Positions 1-8,309 of a stretch of 57,476 nucleotides of DNA are shown here, piece by piece. A program made the translations under genes and the position numbers. Origin of the DNA: Streptantibioticus rubrisoli (GTDB lineage Bacteria > Actinomycetota > Actinomycetes > Streptomycetales > Streptomycetaceae); assembly GCF_024436055.1 (NCBI RefSeq), contig NZ_JANFNH010000048.1:1-57476 (forward strand). The letters are read 5' to 3'. A model generated the notes under the pieces. That model saw only the letters and a list, made by a program, of their open reading frames with translations. It searched no databases and was not told the DNA's origin. The number at the start of each line of letters is the position of its first letter. The first letter of the stretch is position 1.

Positions 1-352
1 CACCCGCCCACCCAATCGCCGTTCGGCCTTTGCTTTTCCGGGGCGCACCGTCGTGCGGGTTCTGTGTGCGGTGCGCTGCGGGGCTTCTCACCCACCCAGA
101 CCCGCCCCCACCGTGCGCAGCGGTGCTCAAAGGCCCGTCGGTGATCGGGTGAGCGTGCCCCAACCCACGTACCCGCAGCGCAGCCGCGAACCGGGACACC
201 CCCACCGTGCGCGGCGGCGCGCAAAGGCGCGGCGGCAAGCGGGTGGCCGGGTGGCGGAAGCCGCAACCGCGAGCGCGGGCGAAACCGGATGACGGGCCAA
301 TTACCCTGAACCGCGAAACAGCCGAACCCCACGTCCCCGCCGAGGAGCCGCC
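1..352. other. gene-free left edge with an imperfect direct repeat
   Basis: I see no convincing gene here. The stretch holds an imperfect direct repeat of about 47 bp, at 105-151 and 199-244, both beginning CCCCCACCGTGCGC. A TACCCT -10-like hexamer at 302-307 could serve the downstream MoaD-like gene. Confidence 0.4.
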
Positions 353-652
353 ATGGGCGTCGCCCCGAACCACGCGGGCGCGCAAGCCGCGCCCGCGACC
401 GGCACGATCCGCTACTGGGCCGCCGCCAAGGCCGCCGCCGGCACCCCGGAGGAGCCGTACGAGGCGGCCACCCTCGCCGAGGCGCTGCGCGCCGCGGGCG
501 AACTGCACAAGGACCAGCCCGAGTTCGCCCGGGTCCTGGCCAGGTCCTCGTTCCTCGTCGACGGAACACCGGTCGGCACCCGTGACCACGCCACGATCCG
601 ACTTGCCGACGGCGGCACTGTCGAGGTCCTCCCGCCGTTCGCGGGAGGATGA
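353..652 (+). CDS. MoaD/ThiS family sulfur-carrier protein
   Basis: This is a 99-residue ubiquitin-fold (beta-grasp) sulfur carrier of the MoaD/ThiS family. Such proteins are adenylated and thiocarboxylated on a C-terminal Gly-Gly, then donate sulfur for molybdopterin, thiazole or related products. The sequence ends in PPFAGG, the diagnostic Gly-Gly tail. The segment after residue 20 (TIRYWAAAKAAAGTPEE) fits the first beta strand and helix, so the first 20 or so residues are an extension. The start at 353 has GAGGAG at 342-347. It overlaps the next gene by 4 bp. No MoaE or ThiG partner is near, so the exact pathway is open. Confidence 0.85.
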   Translation: MGVAPNHAGAQAAPATGTIRYWAAAKAAAGTPEEPYEAATLAEALRAAGELHKDQPEFARVLARSSFLVDGTPVGTRDHATIRLADGGTVEVLPPFAGG

Positions 653-1599
653 GCGACACGATGACGACACCACAGTGGAACGGCCAGTACGACCCGGCGT
701 ACGACTACTACGCCCCGGAGCGGACGGCGGCGGACCACCCGCAGCCGCAGCCTCAGCCGTACGGCTACGACGCGTACCAGCCCCAGGCCCAGCCCCACCC
801 CCAGCCTGAACCCCAGTACGCGCCCGCGCCGGAACCGGCTTCGGCGCCCGTGCGCACCGGCTCCCCGATCATCCCGCCCGGCATCCAGCCCGCGCTGCTG
901 ACCGCCGTGCTGGCCGCGCTCACCGCCGCGGGCGCGGCGCTGGGCAGCGCGGCGCTGGCCGTACCGGCCGTGTTGCTGCAGGCCGTGACGGCCGCCGGAT
1001 GGTTCCGGCTGAACGGCATGTGGCCCGCCCGGCAGGGCATCGCGCTGGCATTCCTGGCGGGCGTGGCGGCCGACGCCGGACTGCTGTGGGCGCCCGCCGA
1101 CCAGGCTCCGGCGGTGATCCTCGGCACCCTCGGGGTGTGGGTCCTGCTGATCCTGGTCCAGCAGATGCGCCACCGGGGCAGTGCCGAGGAGCGGCTGGCC
1201 AGCCTCACCGCGACCGCCGCGTCGACCGCGCTGACCGTGCTGGCCGCCGGGTATCTGGCGGTCGACGGCAAGGTGGGCGGCCATCCGGTGGTGGTGGGCG
1301 CGGTGGCGGTCGCGGTGGCCACGGTGGCCCGGGCGCTGCCGCTGCCCTCGGTGGCCTCGGTGGCCGTCGCCCTGCTCGCGGCGGCGGGCAGCGGGGTGGC
1401 CACCGACCGGCTGACCGGGATGGGCACCACGTCCGCGGTACTGGTCGCGGTGGCGGCCGGGGTCTGCGCGCTGATCGGGCTGCGGGTGGCCAGCTATGAC
1501 TTCCCGTCCCGCTTCGTGCACTTCACCGCGGGCGTCGCGCTGCCGCTGACCGCCGCGGCTCCGGTGGTCTACGCGCTCGGACGCGCGCTGGGCTCCTAG
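649..1599 (+). CDS. multi-pass membrane protein, unknown function
   Basis: A 316-residue protein. Residues 1-80 are hydrophilic and rich in Pro, Gln and Tyr (repeated PQPQPQ-type runs), followed by about eight hydrophobic helices rich in Ala, Val and Leu up to the C-terminus. I do not recognise a family. The ATG at 649 overlaps the TGA of the MoaD-like gene, which suggests translational coupling. An alternative ATG at 661 is better spaced from GGGAGG at 643-648. The charged, low-complexity N-terminus is probably cytoplasmic. Function unknown. Confidence 0.75.
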   Translation: MSDTMTTPQWNGQYDPAYDYYAPERTAADHPQPQPQPYGYDAYQPQAQPHPQPEPQYAPAPEPASAPVRTGSPIIPPGIQPALLTAVLAALTAAGAALGSAALAVPAVLLQAVTAAGWFRLNGMWPARQGIALAFLAGVAADAGLLWAPADQAPAVILGTLGVWVLLILVQQMRHRGSAEERLASLTATAASTALTVLAAGYLAVDGKVGGHPVVVGAVAVAVATVARALPLPSVASVAVALLAAAGSGVATDRLTGMGTTSAVLVAVAAGVCALIGLRVASYDFPSRFVHFTAGVALPLTAAAPVVYALGRALGS

Positions 1600-1621
1600 G
1601 CGGCCCCCGCACGCCGGGCCG

Positions 1622-1644
1622 GGGCGGTCCCCGGGGAACCGCCC
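1622..1644. terminator. hairpin after the membrane-protein gene
   Basis: GGGCGGT at 1622-1628 pairs with ACCGCCC at 1638-1644 around a self-complementary CCCCGGGGA loop, 23 bp after the stop codon. There is no T run, as is common in Streptomyces. Confidence 0.45.
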
Positions 1645-1780
1645 GCACGCTCCGGACGTAGTGACCTATGACGTCAGGCCCCCGGTGGCCAGCCCTGATC
1701 AGGCGGACAGGTCCGCCAGGTAGGGTCGCGGCGCCGAGCAACCACGCCTGGAGACACCGGGGAGTGGGGGAAGAGGAGAG

Positions 1781-2518
1781 ATGCGCGGGCGCGGGATACG
1801 CATATTGCTGATACTCGTCGTGGTGCTCGGCGGCCTGTTCGTGGCCGCCGACCGCGTGGCGCTCTCGTACGCCCAGTCCAAGGCGGCCGAGAAGATACAG
1901 CGGTCGCAGGGGCTCGCGGACAAGCCCGATGTGTCGATCAAGGGCTTCCCGTTCCTGACCCAGGTCATGGACAAGAAGCTGGACGAGGTGACGGTGACCT
2001 TCACCGGACTGCAGACCACCTCCGACTCCGGTTCACTGCGGGTCGCCGAGCTCACCGCCGACGGGCACGGAGTACACCTCGGCGGCGACCTGATGAGCGG
2101 CCAGGTCAACAGCGCGGTCGCCGACACCGCCACCGGCACCGCGCTCATCTCGTACGCGGACCTTTCCAAGACCGCGTCGAACGGCATCACCGTCTCGTAC
2201 GGCGGCCAGGACTCGAACGGCAAGGGGCGGCTGAAGGTCACCGGCAGCGTTGAGCTGCCGCTGGTGGGCACCCAGCAGGTCAGCGTGATGAGCCACGTGG
2301 TCATCAAGAACGGCGACGCGGTGCAGTTGCACGCCGACGGCATGCCGTCGATCATGGGCATCTCGCTGCCGGTCAGCGCGGAGCAACTGGTGCGCCAGCA
2401 GACGGACTTCGGCGGTCAGTTGTCCGGACTGCCCAAGGGGATCAAGCTGGACAGCGCCGAGGCGACTCCGGACGGACTGCGGGTGTCGCTGTCCGGTACG
2501 AACGTCAAGCTGGGCTGA
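1781..2518 (+). CDS. DUF2993 (LmeA-like) phospholipid-binding protein
   Basis: A 245-residue protein with one N-terminal membrane anchor or signal (residues about 5-25, rich in Leu, Ile and Val) and an extracytoplasmic DUF2993 domain. The conserved feature VSIKGFPFLTQV lies just after the anchor, and the rest alternates beta-rich Thr/Val/Gly segments. The mycobacterial relative LmeA binds phosphoinositides and supports lipomannan maturation. In Streptomyces the ligand is unknown, so a lipid-binding envelope role is inference. The start at 1781 follows GAGGAG. It is preceded by about 180 bp of non-coding DNA and probably stands alone. Confidence 0.8.
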   Translation: MRGRGIRILLILVVVLGGLFVAADRVALSYAQSKAAEKIQRSQGLADKPDVSIKGFPFLTQVMDKKLDEVTVTFTGLQTTSDSGSLRVAELTADGHGVHLGGDLMSGQVNSAVADTATGTALISYADLSKTASNGITVSYGGQDSNGKGRLKVTGSVELPLVGTQQVSVMSHVVIKNGDAVQLHADGMPSIMGISLPVSAEQLVRQQTDFGGQLSGLPKGIKLDSAEATPDGLRVSLSGTNVKLG

Positions 2519-2522
2519 CCAA

Positions 2523-2654
2523 GCGCTCCGCTGGAAGTGCCGCGATGGTGCCGTCGGTCGGCTGCGGCACAGTCGTGGCTGGTCGCGGCCACGCGGCGGA
2601 GCCGCACATGAACACAGCCCCGCGGCCCTTCAGGGCGCTACCGAACCGCAGCGG
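2523..2654. repeat. 130-bp dispersed repeat, copy 1
   Basis: A non-coding block about 130 bp long, starting GCGCTCCGCTGG and ending CCGCAGCGG, that is closely matched by 11966-12096 in the same orientation. It contains the subsequences GTGGCTGGTCGCG and GGCGGAGCCGCACATG. It looks like a dispersed intergenic Streptomyces repeat. It occupies most of the 540 bp gap between the DUF2993 gene and the rhodanese gene together with the leader ORF. Confidence 0.75.
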
Positions 2655-2833
2655 GCCTGTGGTCCGATAGTTGAGACGAGTCGTCCGAACCTCAGTCGCA
2701 GGGCGGCTCCCGAGCCTCCACCGTCGGCCGGAACCGGCCATCGGGGCCGAAAGTATTCCGCCATCCGGACGATCTCGTCTCGAATGGCGACACGCCGGTG
2801 ACACCCGCTCCACGCTTCCCTACGATCGGGGCC

Positions 2834-2914
2834 ATGAAGCGACAGGCGGATCTCACGAAGCGGCGGGCAGTCGACCTGTGCCGCGTCGCCGCCATGCTCT
2901 GTCGCACCCGCTGA
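2834..2914 (+). CDS. Cys/Arg leader peptide before the sulfurtransferase
   Basis: A 26-codon ORF, ATG at 2834 and TGA at 2914, whose product is Arg-rich and contains the segment DLCRVAAMLCR. Streptomyces genomes carry this kind of peptide (annotated as putative leader peptide) upstream of sulfur-assimilation genes. In mycobacteria, Cys-containing uORFs cause cysteine-responsive attenuation of the downstream gene. The 144 bp between its stop and the rhodanese start is long enough for alternative RNA structures. The sequence shows a short ORF with two Cys codons near its end, placed directly before the sulfurtransferase. Attenuation by cysteine supply is inference from family knowledge. Confidence 0.75.
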   Translation: MKRQADLTKRRAVDLCRVAAMLCRTR

Positions 2915-3058
2915 AGGGCGCCCCGCCCCGAGGCCTCCCCGCCCGGCGTAGCCGCCCTTCTTCCCGTACCGCACCCCGCGCCCTCGCGCGCCGTAGCGCC
3001 CGCGTACGGGGGCACACCAAGCAAACGCCCCGCCGCAACTGCCCCGGAGGAGAACAGC

Positions 3059-3895
3059 ATGAGCCGCAGCGACGTCCTCGTCGACGCCGAGTGGGTCGAG
3101 AGCCATCTCGACGACCCCAAGGTCGTCATCGTCGAGGTTGACGAGGACACCTCGGCGTACGAGAAGAACCACATCAAGAACGCCGTCCGGATCGACTGGA
3201 AGCAGGACCTCCAGGACCCGGTGCGCCGCGACTTCGTGGACCAGGCGGGCTTCGAGAAGCTCCTGTCGGAGCGGGGCATCGCCAACGACGACACCGTCGT
3301 GCTCTACGGCGGCAACAACAACTGGTTCGCGGCGTACGCCTACTGGTACTTCAAGCTCTACGGCCACCAGGACGTCCGTCTGCTGGACGGCGGCCGCAAG
3401 AAGTGGGAACTGGACTCCCGCGACCTGGTCGTGGAGGTGCCGACCCGGCCGCGCACCGAGTACAAGGCCAAGCCGCAGGACCAGTCGATCCGTGCCTTCC
3501 GCGACGACGTGGTCAAGGCGATCGGCCAGCTCAACCTGGTCGACGTGCGCTCCCCCGACGAGTTCAGCGGCAAGCTGCTCGCCCCCGCGCACCTGCCGCA
3601 GGAGCAGTCGCAGCGCCCCGGACACGTTCCCACCGCGCGCAACATCCCGTGGTCGAAGTCGGCCAACGACGACGGCACCTTCAAGTCCGACAAGGAGCTG
3701 AAGGAGCTGTACGAGGGCGCGGGCGTGGACCTGGGCAAGGACACCATCGCCTACTGCCGGATCGGCGAGCGCTCCGCGCACACCTGGTTCGTACTGCACG
3801 AGCTGCTGGGCCAGCAGAACGTCAAGAACTACGACGGCTCCTGGACCGAGTACGGCTCGCTGGTGGGCGTGCCGATCGAGCTCGGCGCCAACTGA
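3059..3895 (+). CDS. thiosulfate sulfurtransferase (tandem rhodanese, CysA/SseA type)
   Basis: A 278-residue protein with two rhodanese domains (about 5-125 and 150-275). It moves sulfane sulfur from thiosulfate (or 3-mercaptopyruvate) to acceptors such as cyanide or protein thiols in the cytoplasm. Only the second domain has the active-site Cys, C233 in the loop CRIGERSAHTWF, which is typical of actinobacterial CysA-type thiosulfate sulfurtransferases. The start at 3059 follows GGAGGAG at 3045-3051. It lies downstream of the leader peptide at 2834-2914 and 24 bp before a DUF1416 gene, a pair also kept in mycobacteria (cysA-sseC). Regulation by sulfur status is likely. Confidence 0.93.
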   Translation: MSRSDVLVDAEWVESHLDDPKVVIVEVDEDTSAYEKNHIKNAVRIDWKQDLQDPVRRDFVDQAGFEKLLSERGIANDDTVVLYGGNNNWFAAYAYWYFKLYGHQDVRLLDGGRKKWELDSRDLVVEVPTRPRTEYKAKPQDQSIRAFRDDVVKAIGQLNLVDVRSPDEFSGKLLAPAHLPQEQSQRPGHVPTARNIPWSKSANDDGTFKSDKELKELYEGAGVDLGKDTIAYCRIGERSAHTWFVLHELLGQQNVKNYDGSWTEYGSLVGVPIELGAN

Positions 3896-3919
3896 CCCCC
3901 TAGGTAAGGAAGTTCATAC

Positions 3920-4207
3920 ATGTGTGGAGCCAAGGCAGGCGGCCCGGACGCGTCGACCGTCAAGGCCGGTGAGACCACGATTCAGGGCTCGGTGACCCGC
4001 GGCGGTCAGCCCGTCACCGGATACGTACGGCTGCTGGACAGCACCGGCGAGTTCACCGCCGAGGTGCCGACCTCGGCGACCGGGCAGTTCCGCTTCTACG
4101 CCGCGGAGGGCACCTGGACCGTGCGCGCGCTGGTGCCGGGCGCGCAGGCGGACCGCACCGTGGTCGCCCAGCGGGGCGGTCTGGCGGAGGTCGCCATCGC
4201 CCTCTGA
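3920..4207 (+). CDS. DUF1416 (SseC-like) protein
   Basis: A 95-residue small beta-rich protein starting MCGAKAGGPD, with a transthyretin/CNA-B-like pattern (GYVRLLDSTGEF and GQFRFYAAEGTWTVRAL). It matches the actinobacterial DUF1416 family, called SseC in mycobacteria, nearly always found directly after a thiosulfate sulfurtransferase. The conserved N-terminal Cys2 is suggestive of a sulfur-relay role, but biochemical function is unknown. It is 24 bp after the rhodanese gene, with AAGGAAG as ribosome site, so the two form an operon closed by the strong hairpin at 4233-4281. Confidence 0.88.
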   Translation: MCGAKAGGPDASTVKAGETTIQGSVTRGGQPVTGYVRLLDSTGEFTAEVPTSATGQFRFYAAEGTWTVRALVPGAQADRTVVAQRGGLAEVAIAL

Positions 4208-4232
4208 GGGAACTCAGCGAGGGCACTACGGC

Positions 4233-4281
4233 CGGAGGGCCGCACCCTGGGGTTGGACGCCTGGCGGGGTGCGGCCCTCCG
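4233..4281. terminator. strong terminator hairpin after the sulfurtransferase operon
   Basis: A perfect 15-bp stem: CGGAGGGCCGCACCC at 4233-4247 pairs with GGGTGCGGCCCTCCG at 4267-4281, loop 19 nt. It follows the DUF1416 stop by 25 bp and precedes the DUF3099 gene. Confidence 0.8.
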
Positions 4282-4319
4282 CGCTGTCTGCCGACGCCGT
4301 CCGGACGTACGGTGGAGGT

Positions 4320-4625
4320 ATGTACGCGCGGCGTAGGCGCTGGTACTTCGCCATGATGGCGACCTGCATCGGGCTGTTCGTCCTGGCCTGGGGTGTCGTG
4401 CGGCTGTGGTCCGTCCCGGCGGCCGTCGCCATGTGCGTGGTGGCGATGGTCATCCCGCCGCTCGCGGCGATCGTGGCGAACCGGCGCGGCCCGGACGACG
4501 GATGGTGGGACGTGCCCGACGACAGCTGGCTGCGGGACGAGCCGAAGGACGACGCCTGGCGGGAGGGCGAGAAGTCCGCCAAGGAGCGCCTCGACCGGCT
4601 GGACCGGGGCGACTCCGGCCAGTAG
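4320..4625 (+). CDS. DUF3099 membrane protein
   Basis: A 101-residue protein starting MYARRRRWYFAMM, with two transmembrane helices (about 9-27 and 31-52) and an acidic, Trp-containing cytoplasmic tail. It fits the actinobacterial DUF3099 family, function unknown. I choose the ATG at 4320 because GGAGG lies just upstream and the hydrophobic region then starts at the usual distance. TACGGT six bases before the ATG would also allow a leaderless transcript. It stands alone between the terminator hairpin and the convergent DsrE gene. Confidence 0.75.
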   Translation: MYARRRRWYFAMMATCIGLFVLAWGVVRLWSVPAAVAMCVVAMVIPPLAAIVANRRGPDDGWWDVPDDSWLRDEPKDDAWREGEKSAKERLDRLDRGDSGQ

Positions 4626-4719
4626 CCGGACGCCGTCAGCGGCCCGCCACGGCCGCAACTGGATGCCGTCAGTAGACGAGCGCCGCCAGTAGCCGGACGC
4701 CGCCATTAGCCGGACGCCG

Positions 4720-5082
4720 TCAGTAGACGAGGGCCTGGACGCCGTCCGCCATGGTCTCCTGCACGAAGACCTGGGCCCCGGCGATGCGCACGCCGTCGAT
4801 CACGTCGGACTCGGTGATGTCGCGCCGGGCCGCGCACTGGGTGCACAGCGTGATCCGGCCGCCCGCCATGATGCCGTCGATCAGGTCCGGCAGCGGTGCC
4901 GCGTGCGGCAGCTCGAACTCGGCCGCCCGGCCCGGCAGCGCGAACCAGGAGGACTCGCCGGTCAGCCAGAGCGAGACCTCGACGCCGCTGGCCGCGGCCA
5001 CCGCCGCCACCGTGAACGCCTGCGAGCACCGTTCGGGCGCGTCGGCGCCCGCCGTCACCTTGATCACCAACCGCTTGGTCAC
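4720..5082 (-). CDS. DsrE/DsrF family protein
   Basis: A 120-residue protein of the DsrE fold, small proteins that relay sulfur or act in thiol chemistry. Visible features are the N-terminal strand KRLVIKVTAG, a helix rich in Ala, and the CTQCAARR motif (CxxC) near residue 86 that probably carries the reactive Cys. I place the start at GTG 5082, because TAGGGT is exactly 7 nt upstream, consistent with a leaderless mRNA; a longer reading to 5109 lacks a ribosome site. The DNA beyond the stop (4624-4719) repeats pieces of the gene's 3' end. Role in sulfur metabolism is inference. Confidence 0.82.
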   Translation of the reverse strand: MTKRLVIKVTAGADAPERCSQAFTVAAVAAASGVEVSLWLTGESSWFALPGRAAEFELPHAAPLPDLIDGIMAGGRITLCTQCAARRDITESDVIDGVRIAGAQVFVQETMADGVQALVY

Positions 5083-5179
5083 GCAGCTCACCCTACGCCG
5101 CCGCACCACCCGTCCGCCGCGCCGACTAGACTCGACCCGGTCGTCTAAGAGTCAGCAGCCTGCCCGAGGAGCGCCAACC

Positions 5180-5281
5180 GTGCTTGAGGCCTTTTTCGAA
5201 GCCCTTCTCGCCCTGGTCGTTGTGGCCGTCATCGCCTTCGCGGGCCTGTCCGTGAAGAAGCTGTTCCAGGGCCAGCGCTGA
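5180..5281 (+). CDS. 33-residue single-pass membrane protein
   Basis: A tiny GTG-started ORF encoding one hydrophobic helix (ALLALVVVAVIAFAGLSV) followed by a basic tail ending KKLFQGQR. GAGGA at 5165-5170 is well placed. Small proteins of this look sit beside the nitrobindin-like gene in other Streptomyces, as far as I recall. A -10-like TAGACT at 5125-5130 could drive it. Function unknown. Confidence 0.6.
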   Translation: MLEAFFEALLALVVVAVIAFAGLSVKKLFQGQR

Positions 5282-5327
5282 CCCCGCGTACCTGACCGAC
5301 ACCTCACAGATCGCCTGAGCCCCACCC

Positions 5328-5891
5328 ATGATCGAGATCCCGTCCGACCTCCACCCGGAGCTCGTCCCGCTCGCCTTCCTGCTCGGCAACTGGCAGGGCG
5401 CGGGAGTGTGTGACTTCCCCGGCGCCGAGAAGTGCAACTTCGGCCAGGAGGTCACGTTCTCCCACGACGGCCGTCCGTTCCTGGAGTACACCTCGCGCAC
5501 CTGGGTGCTGGACTCCGAGGGCAACAAGGTCCGTCCGCTGGAGAGCGAGAGCGGCTACTGGCGGGTCGGCGCCGACCGCAAGGTCGAGATCGTGATGTCC
5601 CGCGACGAGGGCGTCGTCGAGGTCTGGTACGGCGAGTTGGCCGACAAGAAGCCGCAGATCGACCTGGTGACCGACGCGGTGGCCCGACTGGGTTCGGCCA
5701 GCGCGTACTCCGGCGGCAAGCGGCTGTACGGGTACGTCAAGGGCGACCTGATGTGGGTGGGCGAGAAGTCGACCCCTGAGGTGCCGCTGCGTCCGTACAT
5801 GTCGGCGCACCTGAAGAAGGTCGTGGACCCGCGCGAGTGGGCCAAGGACCTGAAGGACCTGCCGGACGACGGCATCGCGTTCTTCAAGTAG
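5328..5891 (+). CDS. nitrobindin-like heme-binding (FABP/DUF1794) protein
   Basis: A 187-residue ten-stranded beta-barrel protein of the DUF1794/FABP-like family (nitrobindin, THAP4 C-terminal domain), which binds heme b and reacts with peroxynitrite or NO. The signature LLGNWQGAGVCDF near residues 18-30, the central SGYWRVGADRKVEIVMS and the late segment YMSAHLKKVVDPREW, whose His is the expected proximal heme ligand, are all visible. It starts at the ATG 46 bp after the small membrane protein gene and precedes nur. It is cytoplasmic. Heme binding is inferred from family; no experiment can be read from the DNA. Confidence 0.85.
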   Translation: MIEIPSDLHPELVPLAFLLGNWQGAGVCDFPGAEKCNFGQEVTFSHDGRPFLEYTSRTWVLDSEGNKVRPLESESGYWRVGADRKVEIVMSRDEGVVEVWYGELADKKPQIDLVTDAVARLGSASAYSGGKRLYGYVKGDLMWVGEKSTPEVPLRPYMSAHLKKVVDPREWAKDLKDLPDDGIAFFK

Positions 5892-5968
5892 TCCTCCGAA
5901 AGTAGTCCTCGGACCGCAGGTGGTCCTCGGCCCGCGTTTCCTCCCCGGGTTTCCCTAGAATCGGTGGC

Positions 5969-6421
5969 GTGGTGAGCACCGACTGGAAGAAGGACCTGCG
6001 CGAGCGCGGTTACCGCCTGACGCCGCAGCGCCAGCTTGTTCTGGAGGCTGTCGACCACCTGGAACACGCCACCCCGGACGACATCCTGTCGGAGGTCCGG
6101 CGCACCGCCAGCGGCGTCAACATCTCCACCGTCTACCGGACGCTGGAGCTGCTGGAGGAGCTGGGCCTGGTCAGCCACGCCCACCTCGGGCACGGCTCGC
6201 CGACGTACCACCTCGCCGACCGGCACCACCACATGCACCTGGTCTGCCGGGACTGCGACAAGGTCATCGAGGCGGACGTCTCGGTGGCCGCGCCGCTCAT
6301 CAGCGAGTTGCACCGGGTGTTCGGCTTCGACACCGACATGAAGCACTTCGCGATCTTCGGGCGCTGCGCGAACTGCTCCCGCGCCGCCGCGGACCCCGAG
6401 GCGGTCTCCAGCGGGTCGTAG
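5969..6421 (+). CDS. nur: nickel-responsive Fur-family regulator Nur
   Basis: A 150-residue Fur-family repressor. In S. coelicolor, Nur with bound Ni represses nickel uptake genes and the Fe-superoxide dismutase sodF, indirectly allowing sodN. An N-terminal winged helix (10-85) precedes the dimerisation domain. All metal ligands I recall for Nur are at the same positions: H33, H86, H88, H90 (M site) and H70, H72, H126 (Ni site). C93/C96 and C133/C136-type pairs are also present. TAGAAT ends 7 nt before the GTG at 5969, so the mRNA is probably leaderless. Its TAG stop forms part of the -10 box of the next gene. Confidence 0.93.
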   Translation: MVSTDWKKDLRERGYRLTPQRQLVLEAVDHLEHATPDDILSEVRRTASGVNISTVYRTLELLEELGLVSHAHLGHGSPTYHLADRHHHMHLVCRDCDKVIEADVSVAAPLISELHRVFGFDTDMKHFAIFGRCANCSRAAADPEAVSSGS

Positions 6422-6431
6422 GCTGGTGCGC

Positions 6432-7451
6432 ATGACGAAGAGTCCCCTGCTCTCGCTGCCCGGCGCGGTTCCCGCTCAGGCGCCGGACGAGGGTGTCGCC
6501 GCCCACTACGGAGACCTGTTCCGCGAGCAGCGCGCCCTCGCCGCCGGGACCGGTTTCGTTGACCTCTCGCACCGCGGTGTCATCACCGTCAGCGGTGCGG
6601 ACCGGCTGAGCTGGCTGCACCTGCTGATCACCCAGCACGTCAGCGAACTGCCGCCGGGGCAGGCGGTCGAGGCGCTGGTCCTCTCCGCGCACGGCCACAT
6701 CGAGCACGCGCTGTACCTGGTGGACGACGGTACGACGACCTGGATCCACGTCGAGCCGGGCACCCAGGGCGAGTTGCTCGCCTACCTGGACAGCATGAAG
6801 TTCTTCTACCAGGTGGAGACCGCGGACCGCACTGACGACTACGCCGTCGTGCATCTGCCTGCCGGTTCCATCACCGAGGTGCCGGAGGGCTGGGCCGTAC
6901 GGGAGGTGGCGTACGGCCGCGATGTCTTCGTGCCACGCGGTGAGTTGGAGTCCTTTGCCCGCCCGTCGCCCACCACCACCCTTGCAAGGAAGCGCTCCGC
7001 GCCTTTCTTTGAGCAAGTGGGTCCGGCGATCGGCGTGCTGGCGCTGGAGGCGCTGCGGATCGAGGCGCACCGGCCGCGGCTCGGCATGGAGACCGACCAC
7101 CGCACGATTCCGCACGAGGTGGGCTGGCTGGAGACCGCGGTCCACCTGAACAAGGGCTGCTACCGCGGGCAGGAGACGGTGGCCCGGGTGCACAACCTCG
7201 GCCGTCCGCCGCGGCGTCTGGTGTTCCTGCACCTGGACGGCAGCGAGGTCAAACTCCCCGCCCATGGCGCCCCGGTCCGGCTTGCCGAAGACGGCCTGGA
7301 AGGCCGCCAGTTGGGCTTCGTCACCTCGTCGGCCCGGCACCATGAACTCGGCCCGATCGCCCTGGCGTTGGTCAAACGCAACGTCCCCGCGGACGCGGTA
7401 CTGCTCGCGGACACGGTCCCGGGCACTCAGGAAGTAGTGGTCGAGCCGTAG
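6432..7451 (+). CDS. ygfZ: YgfZ/GcvT-domain folate-binding protein
   Basis: A 339-residue protein of the YgfZ family, relatives of the glycine cleavage T-protein that bind tetrahydrofolate and help make or repair certain Fe-S clusters. The family signature NKGCYRGQE is at residues 240-248 with the conserved C243. The N-terminal GcvT-like domain covers about 25-220 and the C-terminal barrel 255-335. I choose ATG 6432 rather than the GTG at 6426 because TAGGCT at 6419-6424 lies exactly 7 nt upstream. That box overlaps the nur stop codon. Cytoplasmic. Confidence 0.9.
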   Translation: MTKSPLLSLPGAVPAQAPDEGVAAHYGDLFREQRALAAGTGFVDLSHRGVITVSGADRLSWLHLLITQHVSELPPGQAVEALVLSAHGHIEHALYLVDDGTTTWIHVEPGTQGELLAYLDSMKFFYQVETADRTDDYAVVHLPAGSITEVPEGWAVREVAYGRDVFVPRGELESFARPSPTTTLARKRSAPFFEQVGPAIGVLALEALRIEAHRPRLGMETDHRTIPHEVGWLETAVHLNKGCYRGQETVARVHNLGRPPRRLVFLHLDGSEVKLPAHGAPVRLAEDGLEGRQLGFVTSSARHHELGPIALALVKRNVPADAVLLADTVPGTQEVVVEP

Positions 7452-7469
7452 TTACGTAAGGTGCGTAAA

Positions 7470-7501
7470 GGGTGAGGGGTGGGAAAACCCACCCTTCACC
7501 C
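7470..7501. terminator. bidirectional terminator between ygfZ and dtd
   Basis: GGGTGAGGGGTGGG at 7470-7483, loop AAAA, then CCCACCCTTCACCC at 7488-7501: a 14-bp stem with one G-T pair, between two convergent genes. Confidence 0.8.
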
Positions 7502-7528
7502 CACCCCCAGCCCAAGACCGACCGCGGG

Positions 7529-7954
7529 CTAGACCTCCAACAGCACCGTGAACGGCCCATCGTTGGTCAACGAGACCCGCATGGCAGCGCCGAACCGTCC
7601 GGTCTCCACATGCGCCCCCAACGCGCGCAGTTGGGCCACCACTTCATCCACCAGTGGCTCCGCCACAGGCCCCGGCGCCGCCGCGTTCCAGGTCGGCCGA
7701 CGCCCCTTGCGGGCGTCCCCGTAGAGCGTGAACTGGCTGACGACGAGAAGCGGCGCCCCGAGGTCGGAACACGACCGCTCCTCGGGCAGCACGCGCAGCG
7801 TCCACAGCTTGCGGGCGAGTTGGGCGGCCTTCTGCGGGGTGTCGTCATGGGTCACCCCGACCAGGACGCACAGTCCGGGCCCGGTGATCTTGCCGACGGT
7901 CTCACCCTCGACACAGACGGCTGCTTCGGTCACTCGCTGGACTACGGCACGCAT
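7529..7954 (-). CDS. dtd: D-aminoacyl-tRNA deacylase
   Basis: A 141-residue protein that hydrolyses D-amino acids from mischarged tRNAs in the cytoplasm. It begins [13 protein letters not shown], the standard Dtd start, and shows [12 protein letters not shown] (active-site strand) and NDGPFTV, the Gly-cisPro-type motif near the C-terminus. Length is typical (about 145). I use ATG 7954; longer upstream reading frame on this strand is not needed and does not resemble the family. CACAAT lies 6 nt before the ATG, close to a leaderless arrangement. Convergent with ygfZ. Confidence 0.93.
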   Translation of the reverse strand: MRAVVQRVTEAAVCVEGETVGKITGPGLCVLVGVTHDDTPQKAAQLARKLWTLRVLPEERSCSDLGAPLLVVSQFTLYGDARKGRRPTWNAAAPGPVAEPLVDEVVAQLRALGAHVETGRFGAAMRVSLTNDGPFTVLLEV

Positions 7955-8309
7955 GGCCCCATTGTGGCGCGCGACATGGGGTGCCACTCTCAGGGGTGAA
8001 TTCGTCATCTCAACGCCCGGGGGCGTATGCCTGCCAGGAGGCGGGTCTGCCAAGGTCGTCGGGGCCGTTCGGGTGCACCGGCGCTGCGAGTTGTCAGTGT
8101 GCGGTGGCACGATCTGATCCGGGGCGATGCCAGGGCGCACCGCCCAATGGAGGGGACGTACCCGACGGAGGGGGCGTATGCGCATATCAACCAGCGATAC
8201 CGGACAGACTTCCGGCATCGCACCCACAGCCGTCACACCCGACACCGACCGCCCCACCCGCGCCAGTACTGCCCGTACCGCCGGTCCCACCCGTAACGAG
8301 GAAGCCCGC

